Of a stretch of DNA of 64,000 nucleotides, positions 12,657 to 21,969 are shown one piece after another. The position numbers were made by a program, and so were the translations under genes. The stretch lies in assembly GCA_029204225.1 (NCBI GenBank), contig CM055106.1, positions 48,249,337-48,313,336 on the forward strand. The letters run 5' to 3'. The notes beneath the pieces were generated by a model. The model searched no databases, had not been told where the DNA came from, and saw only the letters and a list, made by a program, of their open reading frames with translations. The DNA is from Diphasiastrum complanatum. Its lineage: Eukaryota > Streptophyta > Lycopodiopsida > Lycopodiales > Lycopodiaceae. The number at the start of each line of letters is the position of its first letter. Position 1 is the stretch's first letter.

Positions 12657-13345
12657 AGCGAAAATGTTCATGAACACCCTGACGAAGAGACATGAACGTG
12701 AAAAGTTTGCAAAAGAAAATTATTCATGATATAGTAGGAGAAATCAGATGACGTGAAAGTCAAACGACTCGAAGCGACACAAAAATCTTCGCGACACTTT
12801 TCGACCTTCATGCTCCAAAGGATCAAGAAGATCATGCAAGTACCAGGAAGTACAAAAACCCCTGATCTGATATGATGACGTTAGCGGAAGAGTATTAGGA
12901 GGTGCCTAACCCACCTTTCTTGTAATCCGTAATTAGTTACCAAAAAACAAGAGGATCAATAGATGATACTGTAGCTATTATGCACATATCACTCTTATTT
13001 TAGTCTGATCTTGAATGAATTATTGTCTGCCATTGCTTGTGCATCTCATTCACTCATTTATCAATTCTGCACATTGGTTCAGTTTTTGTTGAATGTTGTG
13101 TTAATCTAAAACGTAGATCAACAGTGTTTGTCTACATTCTAGAGGATTATAGGTATGATATAGCCGGCAGTGACCAACAATCATATATGAAATCCATCCG
13201 AATTGTTTTTCATTCGTGATTAATTTGATTTCACTGCAACAATGTCAATATCAGAGCTTGTTCAAGTTTCGTTTCATTTCGTCCAATTTCACTTCATTTT
13301 CGTTTCGTTTCGTTTGAGAGCCTGATTGATATTTGCAATTAGCGT
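12586..13345 (+). repeat. 3' LTR of copia B copy 1
   Basis: It starts TGAAGAAAC right after the polypurine tract GAGAGGGAGC and matches the 5' LTR. Beyond 13,030 it matches the minus-strand LTR at 35,219-36,460, including the CGTTTCGTTTCG-rich block and AGCCTGATTGAT near 13,320-13,333. The exact right end is not resolved. Confidence 0.7.
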
Positions 13346-13689
13346 TACCCACATATTCTTGGCATCATCCAAAAGCTAGAGAATATTCTCTCTAGGATCC
13401 CTCCAATCCTATCAAAAATATTTGACCTCCTATTCTTGCACAAAAGCTGTCAATCACCATGCAAAAGCTCCATAGGTCCAATTAGAGCACATGGGCTCTC
13501 ATAAGATTTTTATTACATTACTGGCCAAGCCCGAAATGATATGGCATAACTAATAATCTTATACACTGGAGTACATGCTATCCATGTCAGGAATTATTTT
13601 GTATCACAAATATTGGACATATATGTAACATGTTCCCCCCCTTGAACTATTTCTATCCTCATAAGTGGAAACTAGGGAAGTTCTTCTTT
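13346..13689. other. Unassigned, probably 3' part of the neighbouring gypsy element
   Basis: No coding pattern is seen. It lies just 3' of the gypsy integrase/chromodomain remnant on the minus strand and could hold its non-coding tail or LTR start. Confidence 0.35.
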
Positions 13690-14651
13690 ATGCTTTCAAC
13701 CCTTTCCCACGACATCCTCAGTCCAATCCTTCCACCTAATCAAGCACTCAGACATAGAATGATTTCTCAATTCTAAGATATACGCAATCATCAAATTTAA
13801 AATCTTTGAGAGACCTCTTAAGATCAACATAGTGCTTAGCTCTATCCCGAGCACTACAGATACTATCACATGCCACTTGCAACATTTCTTGCATATCACG
13901 CAAGAAATCTGCAACTTTCTGGATCTTAACAGACTTAGACTTCACATTTATCGAAGATCTAGGTTGAAAACCGTACATCAACATAAACGGACTATAACCT
14001 GTAGCATAATGTTTTTGACTATTATAAGCGAACTCCATCAAATGAATGTAATCTTCCCACTGAGACTGCATGTGAGACACATAAGTCCTCAACATATCCT
14101 CTATAGTCTAAGTAGTTCTTTCCATCTAACCATTTGATTCATGATGATCAATAGAACTAAAACTAAGCAAGGTTTCTAGCTTATGGAATACAACTGACCA
14201 AAAGTGACCTGTTGTTATGAGATTTGAGTGGAATCATGATTTCCAAACTATTTATGATACCTCCTATTGCTTCACAAAGATGTGATTCTAGTAACGATTC
14301 CCGAAAAACTCACTTAACTTGATTCATAGTTGAAAACGCCTGTAACTTAGGATCTTTGTCACTAACAATATCACTTGGCAATCCATAAAGCTGAATAATC
14401 TTTCCAAAAAGATCTAGGCTAAATCAGAAGCCTTTGTAGTTGACTTCATTGGTATGTGCGTAGCTAACTTTGTTAACATGTCCACAACAATTCAAATAGA
14501 ATCATTCTGACATATGGGGTCTTTGGAAGTCCAACTACAAAATCAATAGATATGCTTTCCCATCATTTATGAGGGATATCTAATAAGACTCGACAAATGG
14601 CTTGAGTTTTGGCCAATAAAATTCTCTTCCGACCAAGTCCAAAGTCATGTG
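13690..14651 (-). pseudogene. Ty3-gypsy integrase C-terminal half with chromodomain-like tail
   Basis: Reading from 14,640 downward on the minus strand: REFYWPKLKPFVESY fits the zinc-binding N-terminal end of a gypsy integrase, and SIDFVVGLPKTP fits the first catalytic Asp region. At 14,095-13,750 the block WEDYIHLMEFAYNSQKHYATG then SPFMLMYGFQPRS is diagnostic for gypsy integrases. A short segment AYILELRNHSMSECLIRWKDW resembles the chromodomain of chromoviruses, which can steer integration to chromatin marks. Stops and frame changes are frequent, so it is dead. The copia C LTR at 14,652 cuts into its upstream side. RT and RNase H should lie further right on the same strand but are not visible beyond the insertion. 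Confidence 0.8.
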
Positions 14652-15312
14652 TGTTAGAATTAAGCAATTTTCACATGGTTTTTGATGTATTTTGACATCT
14701 ATGTGGATCCACACATGTGAGGACCTGTCCACATGTGTGAAATGACACTTGTAATATTCAGATCCATTTTGATTAGCTTTCATTTGAGTCTAATATGACA
14801 TCTCCTAAATTATAGGAGTTAGGTCCTAAATTGTAGAAATCTAGAAGGTCAACACAAACCACCAATGGATGATGTGGCAAACTTCATAGATCTTATCCAA
14901 AGTGGATATGTACAATGAGCTATCCCACACGTGCTGGATGCAGATTAAAGAGAGATTATGGTGATTTGGTACTTGATTCATGATGGATCCATTGTTGAGC
15001 TAATGATGAGAAATCTTGGTTTGTGAAGCAATCTTTGTGTTTTGACTCTCTTAAGCGCTTTCTTTGTGGATGAATGCTTAGTAAATGATAAGTAAACTAT
15101 TTCTCTGTTATCAGGCCATACAGAAGCTGTACTTCACACGTGTGAAGCCGTGGATCATCTTTTTTGATTGTTCTTGCTTGGAATCACAAAGATTATCAAG
15201 TAGAAGCTAGATTTAGAAGCTAGTCTTGATATAGATCAAGATCCCAAGCTACCAATCACTATTTGTGATCATTTGTAGATCAATTTCAGTCCTTAAACTC
15301 TGAAATTTGACA
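14652..15312 (+). repeat. 5' LTR of copia C copy 1
   Basis: It starts TGTTAGAATTAAG and ends TTTGACA directly before TGGTATCAGATCC. It contains the palindrome CACACGTGTG (15,135-15,144) and a related CACATGTG pair near 14,713-14,740. No second copy is present, so the start rests on the TG terminus and family resemblance. Confidence 0.7.
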
Positions 15313-15324
15313 TGGTATCAGATC
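15313..15324 (+). other. Primer-binding site of copia C copy 1
   Basis: TGGTATCAGATC differs from the initiator tRNA-Met complement at one of the last positions. It directly follows the LTR end. Confidence 0.75.
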
Positions 15325-15935
15325 CAAGTCAAAGAGCTTAGTTGATGATCCAAAAATCTTCACTTTGGTGAAAGCATTGGTGCTAGATTCACTTTGAAGG
15401 AGGGTGACCTTTTCTAATAGTTTACTTGTGATGTTGAGGTTCAGATTAGTGTGTAAAGTTTAGATGTACTTCTCACACATGTGAGAGGCTACTGGAGTTG
15501 TACTTTCACCAAAACTTTGTGTTTTTTCAATATTTAAGCTTCAAACAAGTTGTGTAGAGTGAAACTAGTGATGTGCTTATGAAAAACCATTGTTTCCATT
15601 TTAGATTTGATGAGTGAATGGTGTTAGAATCTTATTAAACCTATAAATCCTTGAGAGAGAATTTGAGGCTTATGTTTTTTAGTTCAAGAGTGAAACTAAA
15701 ACCAATTCTAAACACCATAGGAAGGCATTGGCTCTTCCAAAAATCAAATCCAAGGTTCTAAGTGAATAGATTGTGTAGAATACACTTTCCAAAATCTTTT
15801 TGAGTTCAAGATCATTATAGATCTTGCTTCTTGAGTCTAGTGAGATTCAAGAGAGTAGCATTTTAGCTAAATTCTGAGAAAGGAAGAAGGGAGAGCCTTT
15901 GAATAGTACATTTGTTGTACTTGTTACTAGATAGA

Positions 15936-17645
15936 ATGGGTTCAATTGGAGCCTATCTTCTTGAGACTAGTGAACGGCTAAATTCTAATAATTATTCAAC
16001 TTGGAAAGTAAGAATGGAGTCACTAGTTGTGCTCCAAGATATGTTTGATCTTGTCATAGGAGAGGAAGAAGAACCTCAAGGAGGGCAAGATCAAGTGAGG
16101 TACAAAAAGAGAGCTAGACTAGCATTAAATTGCTTGAAAATGAATGTTAGTAATGAACTTCTAAAGGAAGTGGCATCCTATACCTCGGCCAAGGAGGCAT
16201 GGAACTACCTCAAAGGGATTTATGAATCCAAAAATAGCTCTAGAGTGCTTATGATTAGAAACAAAGTTCTTCAAAGCATTAGAGGGAGTGATGAGAGTGC
16301 TCAAGAGTATGTCTTGAGAGTAAAATCTCTCAACAAAGAACTTTCCATCATTAGTGAGGGTATTCATGATGATGAACTTGTTCAAATCATTTTGAATGGT
16401 CTTGGAGATGAGTTCTCCAATCTTGTACAAAGCTTTGCTATTCAAGATGCACTACCTTCCATTGACAAGCTCCATAGTGTGCTTGTGGCCGAGGAGAGTA
16501 GGATCCTTCATGTCAAGCAAAGGATTTGATCCTTAAAGTTGCATGATGGTGATGAGAAGGCCAACTTCTCAAGCAAGGGAAAGGAAAAGTCAAAGAAGAA
16601 GATCCAACACAAGGAGACCAAGAATGATGATCACCCATCAAGCTCCAAAGGTGGAAAGAAGAACAAAGCCAAACTCAAGTGCTTCTTTTGTGGAAAGACG
16701 AAGAATGCACAAGGAGAGAGCAAACAAGACAACCTCACTCTTGAGGAAGATGAGGATGAAGTGGATTCATCCTTGATGTCTTCTACATCAACATCAAAGA
16801 GCTACTCCAATGACACATGGTGGATTGATAGTGGGGCTAGTTCCCACATGACATTCCAAAAGGATTTTTTCTCAACTCTTGTACCTTTTGTAGGTTGTAA
16901 AAAGTCTATTCTAACAACAAGTGATCAAGAATGTAGAATAGATGGAGTGGGAACTATTCCCTTAAGTCTTGGATCCTCTAAAAGAGTAGATCTTGATAAT
17001 GTACTCTATGTTCCTACACTCACTAAGAATTTGTTAAGCGTAGGACAATTGATGGATGATGGCTTAGATGTCCATTTAAAGCATGGTGTTTTCTCCATAA
17101 TGATGAATAATACTTGCATTGTAAAGGGATTCAAGCAAGGAAGGCTTTTTAAGCTTGATGCTAATGTTTTTTCTGGAAGTGTGGACATGGTGAAGGAGAG
17201 CTCAATCAAGTGGAGCTTTGGCGTAAGAGGCTGGGCCCCCCAACTTCAAATCTATGGAGATGCTATGCACCAAGGATCTTGCTCTCGGCCTTCCAAAGAC
17301 ACTCTCAAAGTGTGGAGAAAGTTGTGAAACTTGTAGCCTCTCAAAGGCACACAAGCTACCTTTTGATATCTCTTCCACTAGATCTACAAAAGCATTAGAT
17401 CTTATTCATAGTGATGTGCACTCTTTTCTCAAGAATCTAATGGAGGTGCATCTATGTATGTATCTTTATTGATGATTACTCTAGATACACTTGGATTGAA
17501 CTTTTGGATTCCAAAATTAAAGTGTTTGAAGCTTTTGTTAAGTTCAAAGAAGTGATAGTGGTGGAGAGTATATCTCCACCAAGATGATAGAGTTTTGTAA
17601 ATCCAATGGCATTAAGAGAGAACTTACATGTACTTATAGGCCTGC
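15936..17645 (+). pseudogene. copia C copy 1 gag-protease-integrase remnant
   Basis: The ATG at 15,936 starts an uninterrupted gag of about 198 residues (MGSIGAYLLETSERLNSNNY...) ending at TGA 16,527-16,529. It has the UBN2-type features of copia capsids (W-K-x-R-M near the start, then SAKEAWNYLKGIYE). In the following frame the zinc knuckle is half lost: CFFCGK is present, but the G-H-x4-C part is replaced by TKNAQGESK. The protease signature WWIDSGASSHM is intact near 16,830. Further on, the CETCSLSKAHK zinc region and LIHSDVHS (first integrase Asp) are spread over two frames. The sequence ends soon after KRELTCTY at about 17,640. The gag alone might still be translatable. Confidence 0.8.
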
Positions 17646-17892
17646 TTGTAGTCCATCCCGATGTTAGACAATATCTTTCGTGTCTCATCTCTTGTCTCAG
17701 GCATGACATTCCCTTCTGGGAGAATTTTGTTTTTCAATAGTCTGTACATGACAAAAGAAGTCATTGTAAAAAAAATATCACTCGATGTCCAAATTGTAAA
17801 TTTTGTTTCGAAGCAAAAATGACAAGTAGATGAATTTTTTTTTACTCAAATAATGATGTGAGGCTTTGGTCACTCCATCTATATTTGAAGAT
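17646..17892. other. Unassigned junction stretch
   Basis: This lies between the truncated copia C and the ORF remnants of the next module. Poly-T and AT-rich sequence is present, and no coding pattern is recognised. Confidence 0.35.
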
Positions 17893-18300
17893 TTAATAGA
17901 AGTAGAGAAGTCGCCAAACGAGATGTCTTTGCTCCAAGATACAATGCGCTCTTTGATTCTTCTCGAAATTTTCTTTCTTCTTTAGACAAAAGTGCCTCCT
18001 CATCTTGTTCATTGTGTCTAGCTGAATATTGTTCTCGTACATATCATCCAACATGTCTCCCATGACTTCAAATTTATCATTCATTGGAAGATCTAGATGA
18101 GCTAGATTCAGATGCATTAGTCTCTTGATTAATGCGCTCATCAATTTCCATCATCTCTTTTAAGCCTTGATGTAGACGACGAGGTAATTGCTTTATATGT
18201 GTACCGTTGTATTGCATTCGTCGTCTACGTCGACCATTACAAGGATTATTGTCTCCAACACTAAATGAGGTGAAGAATCCTATATATCAAAATAACAAGA
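17893..18300 (-). pseudogene. Unrecognised broken ORF with Arg-rich and helical segments
   Basis: On the minus strand a frame entering from about 18,280 reads FSVGDNNPCNG followed by five Arg, then MQYNGTHIKQLPRRLHQGLK and EMMEIDERINQE. After a frame change near 18,085 it continues DKFEVMGDMLDDMYENN, QLDTMNKMRRHFCLKKKE and ends with a stop at 17,893. The second half looks like charged alpha-helix. A possible 3' splice site (TTGATATATAG) precedes the segment near 18,281, so it could be a downstream exon of the SET-like gene on the same strand. I do not recognise the family, and the frame break argues that it is not functional. Confidence 0.4.
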
Positions 18301-18602
18301 AGTAGGTTGAAACAATGTTTGATAAACATTTCCTCCCAATACTTGATAGATCTAAATGTTGCATATGAATATAAATTACCTCTTAGTTTAAAAAGTATGA
18401 ACATACCAATGTATCTATTAGACAGATTTGTCTTTTCAACTTGTTAACATTCAATGAACTCAAAGACGAATAATGCTCCTAACATTTAATCTAGACAAAT
18501 GACGAATAATGCTCCTAACATTTGACATATTTAATGACACAAACCAAATACAATCAAGATGAATGGATTATACATCTCTACATATCAACAAAATTTAAAT
18601 TT

Positions 18603-19480
18603 TCACATTTGACTTATTGTCTTTTGCAAGCATTTGGGTAGAGGATGGTTGAAACTATACTTGATGAACAATTCCTCCCCAAACCTGATAGATCTAGTGG
18701 CACAGACCATTACATAAGTGCCCTTTACATTCCTAGTAACATATTCTTCTTTTCCATTGGTGCGTTCTTCAAAATCACAATTCGTCAATAGAGGGCCCTT
18801 GAGATGTTGCCTCCTTGCATGCGTTGCTCCTCTAAAGAACAAGCATTTGCATTCAAGCCATATACTTGCATCCTCCATTGGTGATGACACAAAGCATGCC
18901 AATCACCCCAATTGTATTGAGGTCCTACATATGGCATCAATGTCACAACACTATTTAAAGGGACCTCAATACTACTCAATGCAAAAAGGCCCAAACCAGC
19001 CTCAGGAAAGTGTTCACTAGGCATGATCATGTACATTCGACCCCAATACGTAAATGGTGTTCCACATAATGGTAATGGTGATTGGAGTGGCCAACACGAA
19101 TATCTACTTCTAATAAAAGTTTTTACTAATGGTTGCAAGCTAGGTGGAAGAGGAAGGTCAGACAAAGAACCTAGAATGTCTTTTGACACATCAACAGTGC
19201 GTAGTAATTTGCAATTATTTTTCAAACTAGTCATAATACGTCCAAGACGTGTTCTCTTTTTTAAAGGGGTGGCCAAGTTTGTGGAATCCACGTGGAGTAT
19301 CGTGGAGGACTCATGTGCAACATCTAGGATAGGTGTGGTTGGGTGGTAAGAACGTTCTAGAGATTTGGAGACATGGATTGAATCACAAGGCATTGATGAA
19401 CTAATTATATCATGCAAGGGATTCTCGATCTCTCTTGCAACTCTTTTTCTTAAAACCAACTTATGGTCCTTCTTCTGCAA
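18603..19480 (-). pseudogene. SET-domain-like protein, frameshifted
   Basis: From an ATG at 19,478-19,480 the minus strand encodes about 225 meaningful residues. They begin with a basic, Ser-rich N-terminal part (MQKKDHKLVLRKRVAREIEN). A SET-like region follows: EAGLGLFAL (the G-x-G-x-F/L-A motif that starts SET domains), then SVVTLMPYVGPQYNWGD and MQVYGLNANACS. A one-base frame change near 18,800 shifts to the frame that continues GPLLTNCDFEE, then GTYVMVCATRSIRFGEELFI and KYSF, the usual C-terminal SET pattern (A-x-R-x-I-x-x-G-E-E-L-x-x-x-Y-x-F). SET proteins transfer methyl groups from S-adenosylmethionine to lysine. The catalytic N-H-S-C pattern is reduced to TNCDF here, so activity would be doubtful even without the break. 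It lies head-to-head with the ORF at 19,478-20,419. Confidence 0.6.
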
Positions 19481-20419
19481 AAGTTGAAAATGCGTGTAGT
19501 GTGTATTATGATCTTAATCCACGTGGTGGAGTTATAAAAAATACGCGTGGCAATGTAGTTTATGCCCGTTTGCATGATTTAGTTGCTTTAGATTACATGT
19601 TCGATTGGTCCTCCCAATCGCTTGAAGACAAAAATAAAATAATAGAGACTTTGTATTCTGAATTCCCTCAATCCAATGCTTTTAGTAGGACTTGGGCCTT
19701 GAATACAATGTGCCTTTGGATTTGAAACAAAAGGCAATTGATGAGAAGAGCCGTGAGGAATCCCAAGAATCCACAAAGCCTGGATGGTGCTCCAAAAGGG
19801 ATTGGAGGAAGGTGAAAGGGGAATTGTTGCAAAACAATCCCCAAAAGTATGAACAACAACGTAGAGCCACCGCCGAGAAGCTCTTAAAACATGGCCAAAG
19901 TCACTTGGGATTGAGAAGAAGGGGCAATCTAGAGGCCCAATTTGTAAGTGCAATATTTTTTAATATGATTCTATTTTTGTAGTGAGATTGTTAATGTTTT
20001 TTATTGCTAAACTATATTGTATTGCTAAACTATGTTTTTTTTGTTGAAGGTAGCTTAGTGATTTTGGAAGACACATGACCGCCGCAGAGTACAAGCAAGG
20101 CTACGATCATGGATATGCTGACCTTAAGGCTTTTATGGAATCCCATGGATTGTTTCCAATCGTAAACTCTTAACCTGTATTGTTTTGTGATTGTTTACTT
20201 TGTGGTTTACAAGTAAGTTTAATCTCAATTTAATTAAATCTTTGATTCTATTTTGTAGAGAGGCTCTACAACTTCAAGTCTTCGTGATGTGGAAGAGAAT
20301 GTGGAAGAGAACATGGAAGAGTACGTGAATGAGAGCGAAGGGGAGTTTGAAGATGTGGACACCAACGTACACCTACAAGATCAAGGAGGCGAGGAGGGAG
20401 GAAGTGATGATGAGTAGAG
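19478..20419 (+). pseudogene. Spliced ORF resembling plant Ptta/En/Spm transposase-associated proteins
   Basis: The first coding part reads VENACSVYYDLNPRGG, YARLHDLVALDYMFDWSSQS and FPQSNAFSRTW. After a one-base frame change at about 19,690-19,720 it continues PLDLKQKAIDEK, CSKRDWRKVKGELLQ and RRATAEKLLKHGQSHLGLRR. The layout (F-x-D-W, a short F-containing helix, a lone W followed by K/R-rich helices, then H-x-x-G) recalls the plant transposase family Pfam Transposase_24; I could not test this. Two GT-AG introns fit in phase 0: 19,942-20,055 and 20,163-20,258. They join AQF to LSDFGRHMTAAEYKQGYDHG and FPI to RGSTTSSLRD. The last exon is very acidic (VEENMEEYVNESEGEFEDVD) and ends at TAG 20,417-20,419. 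The upstream start is not established, because the left end overlaps the SET-like ORF in antisense. Confidence 0.5.
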
Positions 20420-20559
20420 GTTTTTAAATTAAATGTAAGGCCTTGTAGAAGGCAATGTAGGAAGAGAGAATTTATTCTCTCATCAATGTACTTGTTTTTA
20501 AATCAATTAATATGATGTTTTGGCATCACATCATTCTTGCAAAATTTTTGAATGCATAT
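20420..20559 (+). other. Probable 3' untranslated region of the spliced ORF
   Basis: AT-rich sequence after the stop holds TAAATTAAATGTAAGG and ATCAATTAATATG stretches that could serve polyadenylation. No other feature is seen. Confidence 0.35.
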
Positions 20560-20720
20560 ATCTTTAATCCATGAATGCAAATGTATAGTCTATTGAATGC
20601 ACATCTATTGATTGCAAATGTATCTATTGATGTATTCAATGCAATGTATAGTCTATTTAATGCACATCTATGCAATGCAAATGTATCCATTGATGAATTC
20701 AATGCAATGTATCACATGAT
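20560..20720 (+). repeat. Imperfect tandem repeat, about 68-bp unit
   Basis: GCAAATGTAT and ATTCAATGCAATGTAT phrases alternate with TAGTCTATTGAATGCACATC and TAGTCTATTTAATGCACATC. At least two imperfect units of roughly 68 bp are visible. They lie downstream of the spliced ORF. Confidence 0.7.
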
Positions 20721-21178
20721 TTGCATGCTAGAATGCACAATAAAAAGTAATGGAAATAGATAACACATTAAGTTATCAACTAAATATTGAATGAATCAAA
20801 ATAAATGTGAATTTACCTTTACTATTGTATCTCCATTGTTTTGCAATTTTTGCTTTTCCTTTTGCATGCACTTGATCTTTGAATCCTTTGCAATGAAAGC
20901 TCATTTTTCATTTTTCATATCCAAACCTACATCACAAACAAAAAAGATCCTAAAACTTATGATCACAAAACACATACTATTAACATCCATCAATGAACTA
21001 AAAATCCTAAACACTATCAATCTTCTCACTCACATTCATCCTCATCTCATTCTCACTCCCATCTATACTCTCTTTTTCTCTCTCTCACACAACACAAAAA
21101 TAGAAAGTCACCTCTAGTTTCGGAGCGAACCACATTTTGGTTCGCGCCAAATGTTTTTTTTGGACAAAAAATTTTGCT
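20721..21178. other. Unassigned AT-rich spacer
   Basis: AT-rich, with a CATTCTCACTC/TCTCTCTCTC pyrimidine run near 21,045-21,090 and no coding pattern. It leads into the palindrome cluster. Confidence 0.4.
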
Positions 21179-21660
21179 TGGATTATCCACGCGTGGATAA
21201 TCCACACAAATTCTAGAAACCTTTCCGCGTGGATACCGTGTGGATATAAAAAAAAATTTATCCACGTGGTATCCATGACCTCAATTCTCTGGATTTTGCA
21301 TGGATAAAGCGAATTTAGCGTGGATAATCCACGCCTGGATAATTATCCACGCAGTATCCACGCGAAAGCCGAGCCTTTTTTATTTAATTTTTACTATGGC
21401 GTGGATTATCTACGCGTGGATTATCCACACAAAATTAGAATTCCTATTTCTGGCTTCGAGTGTCGGAGGTTTGCCCGGCTGTCAGTAGTTGAACTTGGCA
21501 TGGATAATCCACGCGTGGATAATCCACGCATTTTGAATTTCATGACATCCGGCCGATCTGCTGCCGGAAAAGACATTTGCGTGGAACATCCACGCATGGA
21601 TAATCCACGCGTATATCCACGCCAATCCGCGACTATATCCATGCAAATTTTTTTTGCCCG
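21179..21660. repeat. Cluster of GTGGATAATCCAC palindromes
   Basis: A 17-bp unit GCGTGGATAATCCACGC, which is its own inverse complement except for the centre base, recurs intact or in parts. Copies lie near 21,180-21,212, 21,225-21,275, 21,317-21,364, 21,399-21,432, 21,498-21,531, 21,580-21,621 and 21,640-21,652. Many are paired back to back across a CGCG or CGC joint. Non-repeat spacers of 30-80 bp separate the groups. Open frames through this tract on both strands merely translate the repeat (MDNPR, WIIHA) and are not genes. This arrangement recalls the subterminal binding-site arrays of En/Spm-type transposons. Confidence 0.85.
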
Positions 21661-21969
21661 CGCGTCCTCCTTTGTATTGTGTGTGGATATTTACTATATG
21701 TGTTCTTGTGCCTAACCAAGTTGCAGATGCTCTTAGTTGAATTGGTGCATCAAATGAACTTTCATTCACCCATATTTCCACTTATCTATATCTTTCATTG
21801 AGAGGAACGCACTTGGAAAATGGTTGAGATTGGAAGAGAGATTAACTCATAGGGATCTCAGAATCCTAAGAAAGATAAAAATATTGTTGAATAGTTTTTC
21901 ATTCGAGGTGGTTTTCTATTTCGAAATGGAAAGTTTGTGTGCCAGCGGATGATAAAATAAAAAAGAGAA

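Larger units (their letters stand above)
9941..13345 (+). mobile_element. Ty1-copia element B (copy 1), internally deleted
   Basis: The two LTRs start TGAAGAAACAAAACTTTTCT at 9941 and TGAAGAAACAAAACTTTTCT at 12586. The second follows the polypurine tract GAGAGGGAGC. The 5' LTR is cut at about 10,654, and its last bases join directly to the integrase-RT linker of pol. A deletion thus removed the LTR end, primer site, gag, protease and most of integrase. The related copy at 21,970-25,680 keeps those parts. The minus-strand LTR at 35,219-36,460 shows that the full LTR of this family is about 1.24 kb. Both LTRs here are therefore incomplete or uncertain at their right ends. Confidence 0.8.
14652..17645 (+). 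mobile_element. Ty1-copia element C (copy 1), truncated after integrase
   Basis: It has an LTR (14,652-15,312), a slightly altered primer site, a leader, gag, protease and the start of integrase. It then stops abruptly at about 17,645, with no RT, RNase H or 3' LTR. Its gag and protease are clearly related to the better copy at 49,252-50,349. It abuts a gypsy integrase remnant, so it most likely inserted into that element before losing its right half. Confidence 0.8.

Noticed and set aside
13245..13260. Primer-binding-site-like TCAATATCAGAGC
   Set aside because: The matching LTR at 35,219-36,460 shows this position lies inside the LTR. The true primer site of the family is at 35,205-35,217.
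18718..19349. Plus-strand open frames opposite the SET-like ORF
   Set aside because: They are antisense shadows; only the minus strand shows a domain pattern.
21179..21660. CRISPR-like appearance of regularly spaced palindromes
   Set aside because: Spacers are uneven and repeats are often fused; the context is eukaryotic, so no CRISPR array.
21320..21781. Open frames of about 100-130 codons through the palindrome array
   Set aside because: They only translate the palindrome (MDNPR/WIIHA) on both strands, so they reflect repeat symmetry and not selection.
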